A program made the position numbers and the translations under genes. This document shows, piece by piece, positions 47,647 through 60,400 of a stretch of 64,000 nt of DNA. A model generated the notes under the pieces. It was given only the letters and a program-made list of their open reading frames with translations. It made no database searches and was not told the DNA's origin. The DNA is from Tribonema minus (taxonomy: Eukaryota > Sar > Xanthophyceae > Tribonematales > Tribonemataceae): positions 62,001 through 126,000 of the forward strand of contig JAFCMP010000025.1 of the NCBI GenBank assembly GCA_017506865.1. The letters are read 5' to 3'. Numbering within the stretch: position 1 is the first letter of the stretch; each line of letters opens with the position of its first letter.

Positions 47647-50600
47647 TCATTGCCCAGAGTCAGCCCTCCGTTCGCTACCCTCGCCTAGCTGCACCTTGCT
47701 GAGCATCGCTGCACTATGCTGAGCACTGTCACCTGCCGCCTCAGGGTCCTCCAAAGCCCCCGGCTCAGCATCGAAGCCGCTGAGATCCCCACTGGCTACA
47801 AAGGGTACTATGCATTTACACTGTCCAAGCAGCTGGTGTGCGCCTGGCAGGCCTGATGCCTTGTGATCGAGCAGCGGTGTAAGCATGGATGGCGAAAATC
47901 CCGGCGGTGGTTGATAGCCCTGGCATACCACAAAGCTCTCGATGCTGCAGGAGGGCAACAGTAAGAGACGAATGGCTTTGTCGTTTGAGCCAGTGGTTCC
48001 ATGCGCAACCTGTCTAAGATCCTGAATTCTTCTTGATGTGCCAGGAATGCGCCATGGTCCTACAGTGATTAAACAGCTCATGGCACAAGTCGTGCTTACC
48101 CTTGCAGTAGATAAATCGGCATGGGACAATGCCCGTGCTCAGCAATGTTAAACACGTGCTGCACTTTATGAGGATGGGGGTGGTAAATCACTGAAGGTGC
48201 ATCAGTGTGGAAGTATTGGTTGTTCTCTTTCCTCTTGGAGGCTGAACCGTAGCTGGCCTGGGTCAGAAGCGCTTGCTTCCAGCTGCCAGGCTGAGCCTGC
48301 TTTGTACAGGTACGCTGTGAGCACGCGCATCAGAGCTGCGTGTCTTGCAGATTCATAGGGTTCTTGCAGATTCATAGGGTTTACGTCCCTCAAGCACAGG
48401 CAAATGATGTTGCATCATGTTCGCTGGGAGCGCAAACGAGCTCAGATTTTTGCCGTCCAGCTTGCTACCAGGGTCAACATGCACACTTCTAATAAGGTGT
48501 ACCAATGCTCCTCGATGATCAATGTGAATGACATCACTGATATTGATTGTACACCAAACAGCGACGCCACCGCGCTTTGGACTGCGTGGTATGACCATAC
48601 AACTTCAACTGTAAAGGTGGCACACATCGGTGAACGATGCATCCACACACGGCTTCCAGAAGATGTGAAGAGCGGTCCATGCTGAGCACTGGTGTGTCTC
48701 CTCAGACATTTCTTCGAGGTCTACTGACTGCAACTGTAACACACCTCCCGTTGTAGTGAATCAGGGGTGATCGGACCTACAACCTACTACCAGTGAGCTG
48801 TTTTGCGCGTTGCCTCACCTGCTTTTCCTGCTGCTATTGGGCTTGGCCACCGCCACGCGCTTGAAGATCAGGCCTACTGCCGATAGTGAGCTCTGTATTT
48901 TTTGTAGCACTGGCTCACCTGCTGTTCCTGCTGCTCTTGGGCTTGGCCACCGCCACGCGCCTGAAGAACAGGCGCAGCTGGCTGTGCAGCAGCGATACGT
49001 CCTTGCCGCGGAAGATCTTGGCCACAAAGATGCCGCCGTCGGCGAGCACGTGGGTGGTGATGTTGAGAGCTGCCAGCAGCAACTGAGCAATGACACAGCA
49101 AAGCAGCGAGGGCAAGAGAGCTGATGATAAAAACAACAGAGCAATGCTAACAGCAGTGCACAGGGGGAGGGAGGGGGGGGGGCAGGAGAGCTGAATGTTG
49201 AGGAGCAACAGAGCAATGCTAACAGCAGTGCAGAGGGGGGCAGGATAGCTGATAATGTTAAGCAGCAAGAGAGCAATGCTAACAGCAAAGCGGGGGGGGG
49301 GGGGGGGGGGGGGGGGGGCTGGATGGGGGCCAAGAGGGCTGAATGTTATGGAGCAACAGAGCAATGCCAGTAGCAGCGGCAGACAGAGGCTGAGAGACCT
49401 GAATGCCAAGGTGCAACTGGCCAGCGACAGCAACAATACAGACAGATTGAGGACGCTGGATACCAGGAGCAAATAAGCAGTGACAACGTCTATAGATTAG
49501 ATTGGGAGGTGACTGTATGTCAAGGAGCAATTGAGCATGTGACGCTTACAGAAAAGGAGAGGCCAGCCAGAGAGCTGAATGCAAACGAGCAACTGGGCAG
49601 TGATGGCAACAGTACAGAGACGCCAAGAGAGTTGAATGCCAGCGAGCAATTGAGAGCAATGCTAAAAGTAGTACGGAGAGGCCAAGAGATCCGCGCACTG
49701 GTAAAAGCGTCAGTAAGCGACTGACCAGTGCTGGCACAACGTTGAAAGCGAGCAATGCCAACTATAGTACCGAGGGGTCAAGAGAGCCGAGCACTGGTGA
49801 AAGCCATGATCCAGTCCACAAGCATCTATCTGCCAGACGCAATTAGGGCTCACATCTAAGCACGTGCCGACATGGCAAGGCACCAAACGGCATATAATGT
49901 GATATGATTGTGCTTAGTAAGGCTTCAACTCGCAATACGAAGAACGAGCGTGGTGAGTCATTGGTGGAGTGCACTTCTGCACAGTGCCCAACATGCTGCA
50001 CACTGTGATAATCGTGGCGTGCTTGAGTGGTAATCAAGCCTCTGCGTGCTCTTGCTTCAACGTCAACTGCGAGCATGACAGCACCAGTACAGGGCTTGTT
50101 GCAACGTGTGGTTGAAACGCTACAGAAAAAAAAGAGTACAGCATGGAGGCTTCCCACGTGGTCCCCCACCGTAGTACTAGCTCCGCTCAAGGGTGCTTAA
50201 CTTCAGCGATCGGACGAGAGCTGGTGCTGTCACCATGATATGGCCGTACCCATAGCTTTGCGTGAAACACCAAATGTAACTTGCTGTGTGCCAAAGCCAA
50301 CACGTAGGGTGAGTAGTAATAGTTGTCATCACATGTGAATCAACAGCAGCCTCATGTGCGCAATGGCTGCAGGCTTCAGAACGCATGCAATGAGCAGCTT
50401 GGCCGCATGTAGCTGCAGCACTGACATCAGCGGTGAGCAGTGTAAAGGATTTCGAGGAGCCCACTGCTCACATGGACGCATGGGTACTGTACATCACAGT
50501 GTCGCAACTTGCGCAAGGTGGTCCAGTGGCTCCTCCGCTGAAGCTGCCGTCGCCCATGATTTGCATGGCTTGCTGCATTTGTACGTATTCGTGGATGCTT

Positions 50601-51133
50601 TTGCAATCCCTGCGGTGCGCTGTTCGCATGCCATCCTTTAGTCAGCCCATGAGTGTATACAAATATCGCACGCATGGCCTCACCTGAGCCTGAATGTACT
50701 CGTCGATATCATGCAGGCCCGTTACATCAGGGGCGCCATCGCACACCACCAGGTCCGCCCGCCCGCCCCTGAAGTCATCGATGATGGCCTCTGCCGTCGA
50801 CAGCGAGGTGATATCCCCTTGCAGCTGCTTGACACCTGGTATCGGCGCCATCTCCTGCAGGTCCACCGCCACTATCCGCACCTCCTCGCTGCCTCCCTGC
50901 GCCGCCGCAGTCGCCGCTTCCGCCTCTGCCTCGCCCTTCAACCACAGATTCGCTGCCAGGACTTGCGACCAGGAGCCTGGTGCCGCACACAGGTCTACTG
51001 CTCTGCTGACGCCTTTGAAGATGCCAAATTCCTCGTCTAATTGCAGAAGCTTGTAGGCGCTGCGGGCCCTATAGCCCATCTCCTTGGCCAGCCGGTAATA
51101 TATGTCTCGCTTGTCCTTGGACGCCTTGCCCAT
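47647..51133 (-). CDS. FTSJ1: tRNA 2'-O-methyltransferase FTSJ1/TRM7 (complete, 3 exons)
   Basis: Exons 50,684-51,133, 48,919-49,082 and 47,647-47,944 join in phase to give 303 residues, close to family size. The RrmJ/FtsJ fold is clear: start [17 protein letters not shown]-binding [10 protein letters not shown] (about 50-59); catalytic tetrad K28 (SAYKL), D132 ([11 protein letters not shown]), K172 (FVAKIFRG) and E207 ([11 protein letters not shown]). LLDH and [17 protein letters not shown] near the end match the TRM7 group rather than mitochondrial or rRNA FtsJ enzymes. TRM7-type enzymes methylate riboses 32 and 34 of the tRNA anticodon loop in the cytoplasm with WD-type partners. An Ala/Glu-rich insertion (about 66-84) follows the SAM motif. 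The gene is divergent from IFT122 across 277 bp. Both introns carry decayed copies of the adjoining exon edges. Confidence 0.96.
48815..48885 (-). repeat. Downstream echo of FTSJ1 exon 2 with donor
   Basis: The 3' edge of exon 2 and its donor (plus-strand text CTCACCTGCT then TTGGGCTTGGCCACCGCCAC) is repeated once about 95 bp further into the intron. The echo encodes a near-copy of the [14 protein letters not shown] tail. Confidence 0.9.
49083..49800 (-). repeat. Array of about nine decayed copies of the FTSJ1 exon 2 acceptor edge
   Basis: On the minus strand the true junction reads CATTGCTCAG then TTGCTGCTGGCAGCTCTCAA. Upstream in the intron the same junction recurs as CATTGCTCTG-TTGCTCCTCAACATTCAGC variants, with junctions near 49,137, 49,210, 49,269 and 49,359, then at wider, more degraded steps to about 49,750. 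Translated, the copies give repeated SIALLLLNI against the true [13 protein letters not shown]27 run (49,292-49,318) interrupts the array. Confidence 0.9.
49292..49318 (+). repeat. Poly-G tract
   Basis: Run of 27 G in the FTSJ1 intron echo array; on the transcribed strand it is a poly-C tract ahead of an echoed acceptor. Confidence 0.95.
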
Positions 51134-51410
51134 GGTGCTTTATGGCTGCTTGCCTTTTCGTAGTGGTGGCTGCTGAAACTCAAGGCGTGCGGCTTGCATG
51201 TACCGTCGCACCGTTGCACAGATACCGCGCGTCAGCACGTGATTTCAAACCAGTATGTGAAGGTTGAGCTTCACACTAGCAACACCAACACACACACGTT
51301 GGTCCTCTTCTTCTCCACCACTTCAACTTTGAAGTTCTTTCTTGCGCCGCGAGCAAGCAGTTAAGCAGTTGCGGGAACTCATCCATCGCATCCACGCGCA
51401 GGTCGTTACC
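51134..51410. promoter_or_regulatory. Shared divergent promoter of FTSJ1 and IFT122
   Basis: The two start codons face away from each other across 277 bp, so one compact region should drive both genes. It contains CACTTCAACTTTGAAGTTC (51,330), an inverted-repeat version of the AACTTCAA/TTGAAGTT word found at other gene starts. No TATA box is evident. Confidence 0.6.
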
Positions 51411-54400
51411 ATGAAGCCGGAGCTGGTCTGGACCGACCATGTACCGCCCAGGGAAGATCAGCACATTGGCATCAATGACCTGTGCTTCAGCCCAGATGGC
51501 ACACAGCTGGTTGTTGCAGCTGGCAGCCGGATTCTGGTTTACGACGTGCAGGGAGGGGAAGTGGACCTGCAGCACTCTTTGCGAGGGCACAAAGACACTG
51601 TATACACTGTCGATTACAGCAGCGATGGCAAACGATTTGCCAGTGGAGGTGCGGACAAAACCGTGATAGTGTGGACGAGCAAAGCGGAGGGGATCCTGAA
51701 GTACACCCACGGAGACAGCATTCAGAGGGTGGCGTACAACCCTTGCGCCAACGTACTTGCCTCATGTACCGGCATTGACTTTGGACTGTGGAGCCAGGAC
51801 CAGAAAAGCGTCAATAAACAAAAGGTGAGTGTCTCAGGTCGAACATAGCGAAATTTGCGATGCAGCTGTGTGCCCACAGATGTTGCTGCAGAAAACACCT
51901 TGGTGGAACAGCATGACTGGGACTGTTATTTGCTGCCCTCCATTGATGCAACTTCATGGTCGTCATTTAAATCTGTTGTAGTTGTGCTGTTGGAGTTGGC
52001 GCCAGAGTGATGTCCATGGTAGCTAGTTTTAACAGGCACAATCAGCAGACTCTTGCCTGCACTGACAGCGTGACTGAGGCGGACGTCAGCATGCGCTCGC
52101 AGCTGCATTGTAATGATACACCAGGGTTACCTGGCGTGATGCTGCAACATGCCAGAATGTATGGTCTGTGTCTCCCCCCTGTGATCGGTTGGTGCCGCAG
52201 CACCGACCGCAGCGCACACGCATGCACATCAATATTTCTAAGTTACAGAAAATTATATTAATGTGGGTTGACGGCTTGATGCTTGCAATGACCCTACAAG
52301 CAGCAGCCATTTCATGCTTATCTAATGCCTGGTCTCATCTTCGACTCACATTGTGTCCCTGTTTCATCACCGTGCCGTAATCCTAACGTGCCAGTTGCGG
52401 GTGCAGCGCCGCTGGCGACAACTCTTGCAGTGTGCACGCAATCTTAACACACGATGTCATCTGCTGTGCATGTGATACTCTTGCTATGTTCCTAGCGACG
52501 TACAGGTGCATGCTAAGATCGTGAGCATGTGCTGCTCTTGCTATTTGCCTAACATCTTGCAGGTGCATGCTAAGATCACGAGCGCTAGCTGGAGCAACGA
52601 TGGGCAGCACCTGGCGCTTGGGTTCATTGATGGGAAGATCATCGTGCGCGATAAAGAGGGGTGCGTATTCTCAAACGTTGAAGCAGTGGCTGTTGTCAAG
52701 GGCACTCAGGAATAAAGGCTGTCAGGCAGAGCTGCTCCTTTTTGTGTTGGTTGCATTTCAATGCGTCATATTCCAACAGGCTACTGTACCTTGTTGCTTT
52801 TGTTCAGGCCACCTGAATGCTGGTAATGCAGCAAGTGTGTCTACGGCTTGCTGGCTCTGACTTCACCGGGCTCATCCTACTGTCGCGGGATTCATGACAT
52901 GACAGCTAACGAGATTCAACGCCGCTGATTCGAGCTTGGCCTGAAGCATCGTAGCCTACATACCTACCCCCTGCTGCACGTAATTCTATCACTGCCGCTG
53001 AACCTGCAGGGTGGAGAAAGTGACCATCTCCCGGGGGGGCCCTATCTGGAGCCTCAACTGGAGTCCACTGCCGACTGACAGTTACAGCGTCGCAGCCAGT
53101 TACAACAATGACGATCCGGAGCTGCTGGCGGTTGGGTGCTGGGACCAGACGCTGTCGTTCTACGACATGAGCGGAGAGCTGCGGCACAAGGAGAAGAAGG
53201 CGAGTCATGGATTGAAGTTGAGGTGCACGTACTTGTTGCCATTTGGCGATGTCATTTACAGGCGATCGCAATGAGACTTTTTCAAGGTGTGCACAAAACA
53301 CGTGGAGATTCTGGTTGCAACCTGGACATCCACCATCTGGGCTTTTTCGCGCCCTGAGCGAGCATTGACAAGAATTACGTGTACTTGTTGCTATGAGATG
53401 AGCGGCGAGCCGCAGTCCCAGGAGAAGCAGCCAAAGTCATGGCGTAATAAAAAAGTCCCAGTACTCTACTTTACGTGAAAGCGGATGTGTGAAGAGCAAT
53501 ACACTTTGAGCAGTGGCATTGTTGCGAATAGAAGTAGCTTTCAGAATGTATACTTCACAGAGCATACCTCCAGTGTTGTATACTCCAGAGGTGTGGAAGT
53601 GTGCATGTATGTAGGAGTTTGTACAAGAGTAGCACTGGCAAGCTCATGGCCATGAGGTCAGCGCATCTGACAGTCAATGCGGGTATACGAGCATGCTTAC
53701 ACTTGGTGCATCCAATACGCGGTGCTCAGCAGCTCTGCTCCCTGAACCTGCACCTGGATGGGCTTGAAGTGAGTGACGCAGCAGTCCTACCCTTTATTCA
53801 TATGCGTCAGCGCCATGTAGTGACCCCTAGATTCAACCTGCTGCTGCAAAGAAATGGCACTGCCATCGCTAGCGCTGACTCCCCCCCCTCCCTGCCGCCC
53901 CCCCTGATCACCCGAATGCCCAACTTCAACTTGCAGCTGGGCTTCCCCTGCACCGTTAGCCACTTCGCCGCCACGGTCGCGCCACATTAACATCGCTGGC
54001 GCTGACTCTCCCAACCCCCCCCCCTTGCCACGTCTGCCCAACTTCAACTTGCAGTTGGGCTTCTTCCCCTGCAGCGTGAGCCACTCCGCCGGCGGCGACT
54101 ACCTCATCCTCGCCGGCAGCGATCGGCAAGTCACCATTTGCACTAGGGACGGCGCGCGCCTGCAGACCGTGTGCGCGCCTAAGAAGGGCTGGGTGTGGTC
54201 GGCCAAGGCCAGTGGCAGGGCTCAGCAACAGGCAGGCGGCGGCGGCGGCGGCAGCGGCGGTGGCGGCATGCTAGTCGCACTTGGCTGCGACGACGGCACT
54301 ATTGACGTGTACCGCCTGCAGGTATGTATGTATGTGTGGGCGTATGTGCTACTTGAACTAGGTGCGTGTTTGCGCTGCAATGTTGAAGTTGAAGTCCTGG

Positions 54401-57400
54401 TTGGACGCTTGTCAGGTGCGCGTGATGAGGCGTGCACTGTTGAAGTACCATGCCAGCGCCGCGATCCTGCTGCTGCCGTTTCTGTTGTTCTCAGTATGTC
54501 AAGCACTGACAGAAGCACATTGATGACAATGACCAGCGTAACATGAAATGCATTTTGGCCGCCGTTACAAGTGGCACGCCTCAGTCATCAGCCCACATCT
54601 CACTGGGCTGTGCTGTCAGCCAGAATATTAATTTCACCGCCTGCGCGTGAATGCGCTACATCTTCAGGCCACATTGTTGTGAGCGTTGCCCACCTCCATT
54701 TCTGCATGCTGGAAGTATTTCTGTATATGTATATGTACGCCAGGAGTACTATTTACTCAGTAATTGTGGCGCAGTAGCAGGGCTCTATCGCCCACTGTGC
54801 ATGGTGCACCTACAATGGTTTCATGCAACGTGCTTGCAGTGTACATGTCAATGACTCACGCCGCCAAGTGACTCGAAGCCCGCCTCATGTGGTGTGACTA
54901 CTACTGTACACATCTGTTGAAGTTGCACAAAACCTGCGAGCTGCATTGTAAGCGCTGCCGTCAGTGTCAATCTTGAGAATTCGCATCATGGGGCACTTGA
55001 CTAACAAGCAGTACATCACATCAGGCCCCATCATAGCAGCTTTGATTGTGGTTTTATTCGCTGCCTCTGAGGGCAATGACCACCCACACATTCATCACCC
55101 ACACACTGCTGCACGGCACTTGGCCATCCCTGTTTTCAATTCACTGACTGCTGAAGGTCCATACCCCCCCCCCCCCCCTGTTGAAGGACCATGATTTCAT
55201 TTCACTGAGTGCTGAAGGCACATAGCCCCCCCCCCCCCCCCCGGACTGCTGCAGGAACCCCCACACCACGAGCAGTTTGCGCAGCGCGAGAGGCTCACAG
55301 ATGTGGTCGTGTCATGCCTGCACAGCAAGGTCGACACCAAAACAGGCCGCACAACAGCTATTGTCATTCTTGTTTATAGTACTGCTGAACGCCCATGCCC
55401 CCCTCCCTCGCAATGCGGCACCGACAGCTGTGTGCGCCGCACTGGAAGCAGCTTGCAGCGGGAGGCCCTGACGAACGCTGTCTCTTTTCAGGCGCCCCCG
55501 CCTCCCTCCCCCCCCTACTTGGCTACGCGTCTTTTCCTGCTGCTGACCCCCACCTCCCCCTCCCCCCCCCTCACGACGTGGCACCCCTGCAGCTGCGTAA
55601 GGTGTGCGCGTTGCTCCACGAGCGATTTCCGTGCCTCTGACGGACACAAATGCTTTTTCAGTGCGGCTCAAGGCCCATACCCCCCCCCCCCCCCTTCCCC
55701 GCCCGCACAGTGAACACGGAAACAATTCAAAACATCGTAGAGCTGTAGGTGACAAGGTGCGGTTAGCCGTCAGTGCCTTCCACCAGTAACCGTGGTCGCC
55801 GCTACTGCAGCAATTGGGCACGAGTAACATATTCTCCCCGCCCACCCCCCCCTCTTCGCAACTGCAGCTGCGCGAGATCTGCGCGCTGCACCACAAGCAG
55901 TTCGCGCAGCGCGAGGGCCTCACAGACGTAATGCTATTTTCAGTGCTGCTCAAGGCCCGTACCTCCCCCCCCCCTGACTGCTGAAGGGGCCATACCCCCC
56001 CCCCTCCCCGCAATTCGGCACTCTGATCTCCCCCGCAGCTGCGTGAGGTGTGCGCGCTGCACCACGAGCGGTTTGCGTGCTCCCTGATGGACGTAATGCT
56101 ATTTTCAGTGCTCATACCCCCCCCCTCCCCCCTGCACAGTCCTCACATATTCTCTCCCCACCCCCCCCTCCCTTTCGTAACATGGCACTCGTGCAGCTGC
56201 GCGAGGTGTGCGCGCTGCACCACGAGCGATTCGCGCAGCGCGAGGGGCTCACAGACGTGGTCGTGTCGCACCTGGGCAGCGACCAGAAGGCGCGCATACG
56301 CTGCCGCGAACACGTCTTGGGCGTTGCGCTGTATAGGGACAGGCTGGCGGTTCAGCTACCGGACCGCATCAACGTTTATGAGGTAAGATTCTCAAACTAC
56401 TAATTCCAACCGAAGATGTTTGTCATAATTTATGGACTTCTGGTACATGTAGACATACATTACGCCGGCGGCAAAAGAAGGTGCGCATACGCTGCCGCGA
56501 GCACGTCTCCGGTGTCGCGCTGTACAGGAACAGGCTTGCGGTTCAGCTGCCAGACCGCATCAACATTTATGAGGTGATGTGTCACTAATTTATATACTTT
56601 TGATACAGTACTGCTTTGAATAAGACGCCGTGCGTGTGTACCTCGTTGTAGATATGCCGCGAGCACGTCTCCGGTGTCGTGCTGTACAGGGATAGGCTCG
56701 CGGTTCAGCTGCCTGACCGCATTAACATTTGTGAGGTGGTGCGCTCAAAATAACAAATTCCAAGTACCGTCTTGTTCGATATCATGGACCGGGTCCAACA
56801 TTTGCGGCAGTTTTAACAGCAGGACCCAAATCATAGGTCATCCTTTTAACTGGCCAACCCAAAATGTTGGACAGGGGGGTTCCAGTACCTATCATGCAAC
56901 TACATACTCAGTAACTTCTCTGTTCGTGTGTCTTAAACATCATCATATGACTGTATGCCATGATGATGCAGCGATTCAATCGGCTGGAAGCATGCAAAAA
57001 CTGCAAGCACCATACATGCTTGAAGCAACAGAAGTCTCAGCCAGCAGCATGACCCTGCTGATTGCTGGAGGAGGTTTTCTGGGCTTTTCAAGCAGGCACT
57101 CCGTCGTCGCTTATCCTAGCAAATGGTCGTGGTTCCTTGTGAATCAGGCACCGCGACCGCGCCCTCTCTTCCTGCAGCAACAATTTGCAGAGGCAGTCCC
57201 TCACGCCACGCCATGACCACAACCGCAACCAATCTCAGTCTGGTGCAACAGGTGTATAACGCGTAGGAAGCCAAGAGTGCGTTGCCTGCCAGCTTTCACA
57301 GCTGCCTCTGCAGCGTTCATGGCTTTCTTAGCCTTCGTGGCCTGCCGCCGCCAAGCCACCAACAACAACACCAACTTCCCGGAGGTTGAAGTTTGAGTTT

Positions 57401-60400
57401 AACTGGTAATCACGCCACGCATGCTGGGTTCTGAGGCCGTTCCATATATAGCGGTCACCCTTTCAACTGGCCATCCCAAACTCGCGGACCCCCCCCCTTT
57501 TTACTCTCGTACCGCAAATGTTGGACCCGGTCCATGATATCGAACAAGACGGTATAGGCGTACGGAGTAATATGTATGTACTTGGGGGTATAGACGCTCG
57601 TTAAACCAGCAGCCACACCGCATCAATGTTTACGATGTGATGTCATCTACTTGTAGAGACTTTGGAGTACGATCATTACAACAGACTACTTCAAGTGGCG
57701 ATACTTCAAAAGTGTTGACATGCCACGATTACATCTCCGACGTAGCGCCAGACAGGGGCATGTGTGCCGTCTCAGGGGGTGCGCCATCACAGCAGCGCTC
57801 ATTGACTGGCATGCATCGATGATGCTCACTCTACTGATTGTAAATCTTCCGATTGCTACATATTGGCACGCATCGATGATGCTCAGCTAGCGCGCCGCAA
57901 CGACGGCTCTGAGCTTACTGCAATTCGCTTATGCTTATTGATGTTTTTTGTGGCATAATGCTCGGCTAGCGCGGCGCGGCTACAGCTTCAAGCTGATTGC
58001 AATTTTCTTACTTCAGGGTATGTTTGTTTTTGTCACGGCGTCGATTATGCTCAGCTAGCGCGGCGCGACGACGGCTTTGAGCTGCACTACCGCCTGCGGG
58101 AAAAGGTGCCGGCGCCCGCGGAAGCAACGCCAGCAGCGGCAACAGGCGTAGAAGACAAGGCGCCTACCGCAGCGCCAGCGTCGACGACGCCGTCGTCGCC
58201 TGCTGCGACGCCGCCGCCGCTACCACAGGAGGTGAGCCGAGATGCATACGTTCTGTTTACGCTTGATTTTTTATTTTGAACTCTGCGCTGACGCTCATGT
58301 GCATGAGATATTGGTGCCAGGCAAACCTTGACCACAAGTACTTGACGTATGTGCTTGAAGTACTTGCTGTATGTACATGAATTACTCAATACTTAGAAGC
58401 TTAGTTGTACGTATCCCTAACCCTGCTTTTGTGCTGACTCAGCGGTGACCGTACTCGTAGCAGGTCTATTTTTGTCATTACGCTAATTGGGCAAGTGCTG
58501 CGAGGTGCTCGTTGCTACGGCTACTGTAAACCCCAGTGAAGTTGGGAAATGCTTTTAGTTGAAGTGTTGGAAAAGCGGTGTTGCACACTACCAGAGGCAG
58601 AGGAGGCTAAGAGGCATCGCCAGACCGTGGGTGCTGGGCTTACCAGAGTGAACATCACTCAGCACACAAAAGAATGTAACCATCATACGGTAGAAAGTAA
58701 CTGTCAGTTCCCAGAGAACGCGCTATAAAACTGCTGGGTTCAAACTCCCCCCGCACCAGATGATTGTGACAGAAGCAAGAACTGTTCAAGTATATTCCAA
58801 CAAGAGTGTCACCTTGTGTGATGAGCAGAAGAGCAGGCCATGCACAGCCAAGTCGTGGCGTTGCACCAAGACCTGAACACCGAGGTGTATTTCTTGGACG
58901 GTGGTGTTGGCCTGTTGCTTACAGGGTGTGTGACAGAAGGTGTCAGTCATGAAAAATGTTGCTCGCAACAGAGCAGGACTAGGTCTAGCTCCACGCCAGG
59001 TTGTGCTTGGTCGTGGTAAATGCAAGTGCTGTTTTCACATGAGTGGATGAACGAAATGGGGTTGTGGGGGAGCGCAGTCTCAATGTGCTATCCAGAAAAA
59101 GCACTGATGCGTACTATGCTGCCAGGCTCAATGCTTATCGTGCACGCACACAGTTGAAGTTGAGTACACATGATTGAAGTCAAACCCGCGCCTGGAGTAC
59201 ACACTGTGGGTCTCATGTGCAATGCTGCATACAGGCCGCAACACCGAGCGCCCATCCGATATACTCATACTCATATTCATATACTCATTACTCATACTCA
59301 CTCGTGCTCCTTGCGCAGTCGCGTGGCCCGCAGCTTCTGGTTACCACATCACACCTAATAGTGGCCAGGCGCGAGCGGCTCCAGCTACTGGATATGACCG
59401 GCGCCAAGGTGATTTAAAAAGTGCTAACTTGAAATACCAAGTTTTGCTAGCTTTGACCGAACGCATTAGATATTAGGGTGAAGCGGAAACACAATCTGCT
59501 CACTGTTGACGACAAGCAGAAATGCTTTTTGTCAGTGCCTCAATCGCAGCCAATTGCAAACCAATGGCGGGCAGACATGTTCAGTGCACAATGCCAGTTG
59601 CAATCTGACTGCCGAAAACAGTGCCCATCCTTCATAAGACTTGCTCTCTGAGCATCCCGAATGTGTCGTCAGCTTACAGATCGAGGATGCGCGAAGAGAG
59701 GTGAGAAGCCATGACTGGCAACAGGCCGCTCAAACGCTGGATAGAATAACAATATCAATCATGTTATTATTCCCAACAGTGTCGTCGTAAGGGCAGGGGG
59801 AGGATGACACAGCAGCCCTGCGTCTCTTGGCTGCTGCTGGGCGTTGCAGCTGATGGGTCATCACCTAACTCTAACCCTCACTCTGACCCTGTATTTGTAA
59901 TTGATCCTCGCCGAAGAGGCTGGTCTGTGCGTGCTGCTGGGCACCTGTGAAATTGCTGAATGCGGCAGTGCGCAGAGGTCCATTTGCTTGCTCAGTCACA
60001 CTGTTTTACAAATCCAGGGCCACACGCTCGTGAGTTGCTGGTAACCCTGACTCTAAGCTTGCACACGCGCGAAGCGCGACCGCTGCAAAGTATTAGGGTT
60101 AGAGCGAGGGCTTGGGCAAGGGCGATTCCCGCTTGAGCGCGCAAAAGTCACTATGTTTATGTTTATGAACAAAGTACGTGTTTGTGGCCTGTCGTGCCTG
60201 GCAGGTGCATGACTTGTGTTGAAGTTGAAAATTATGCTTTCATTACCCCAACTTTTGCCCACAACAGGCGCGTGAGTGGGTACTGCATACTTGTACAACT
60301 GCCACGTGACTGATTCCTGCGTTCACGGTAATGATGTCGTGTTCATGAGTTCTGCCCAAATTCATGCACGCGCGTGAATGGGTACTGGACGCTCGCACAA

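Noticed and set aside
48915..49472. 185-codon minus-strand frame as a single leucine-rich membrane protein
   Set aside because: Its Leu-rich first part is translation of decayed FTSJ1 acceptor copies and C-rich tracts; only the final 164 nt (48,919-49,082) are a true exon.
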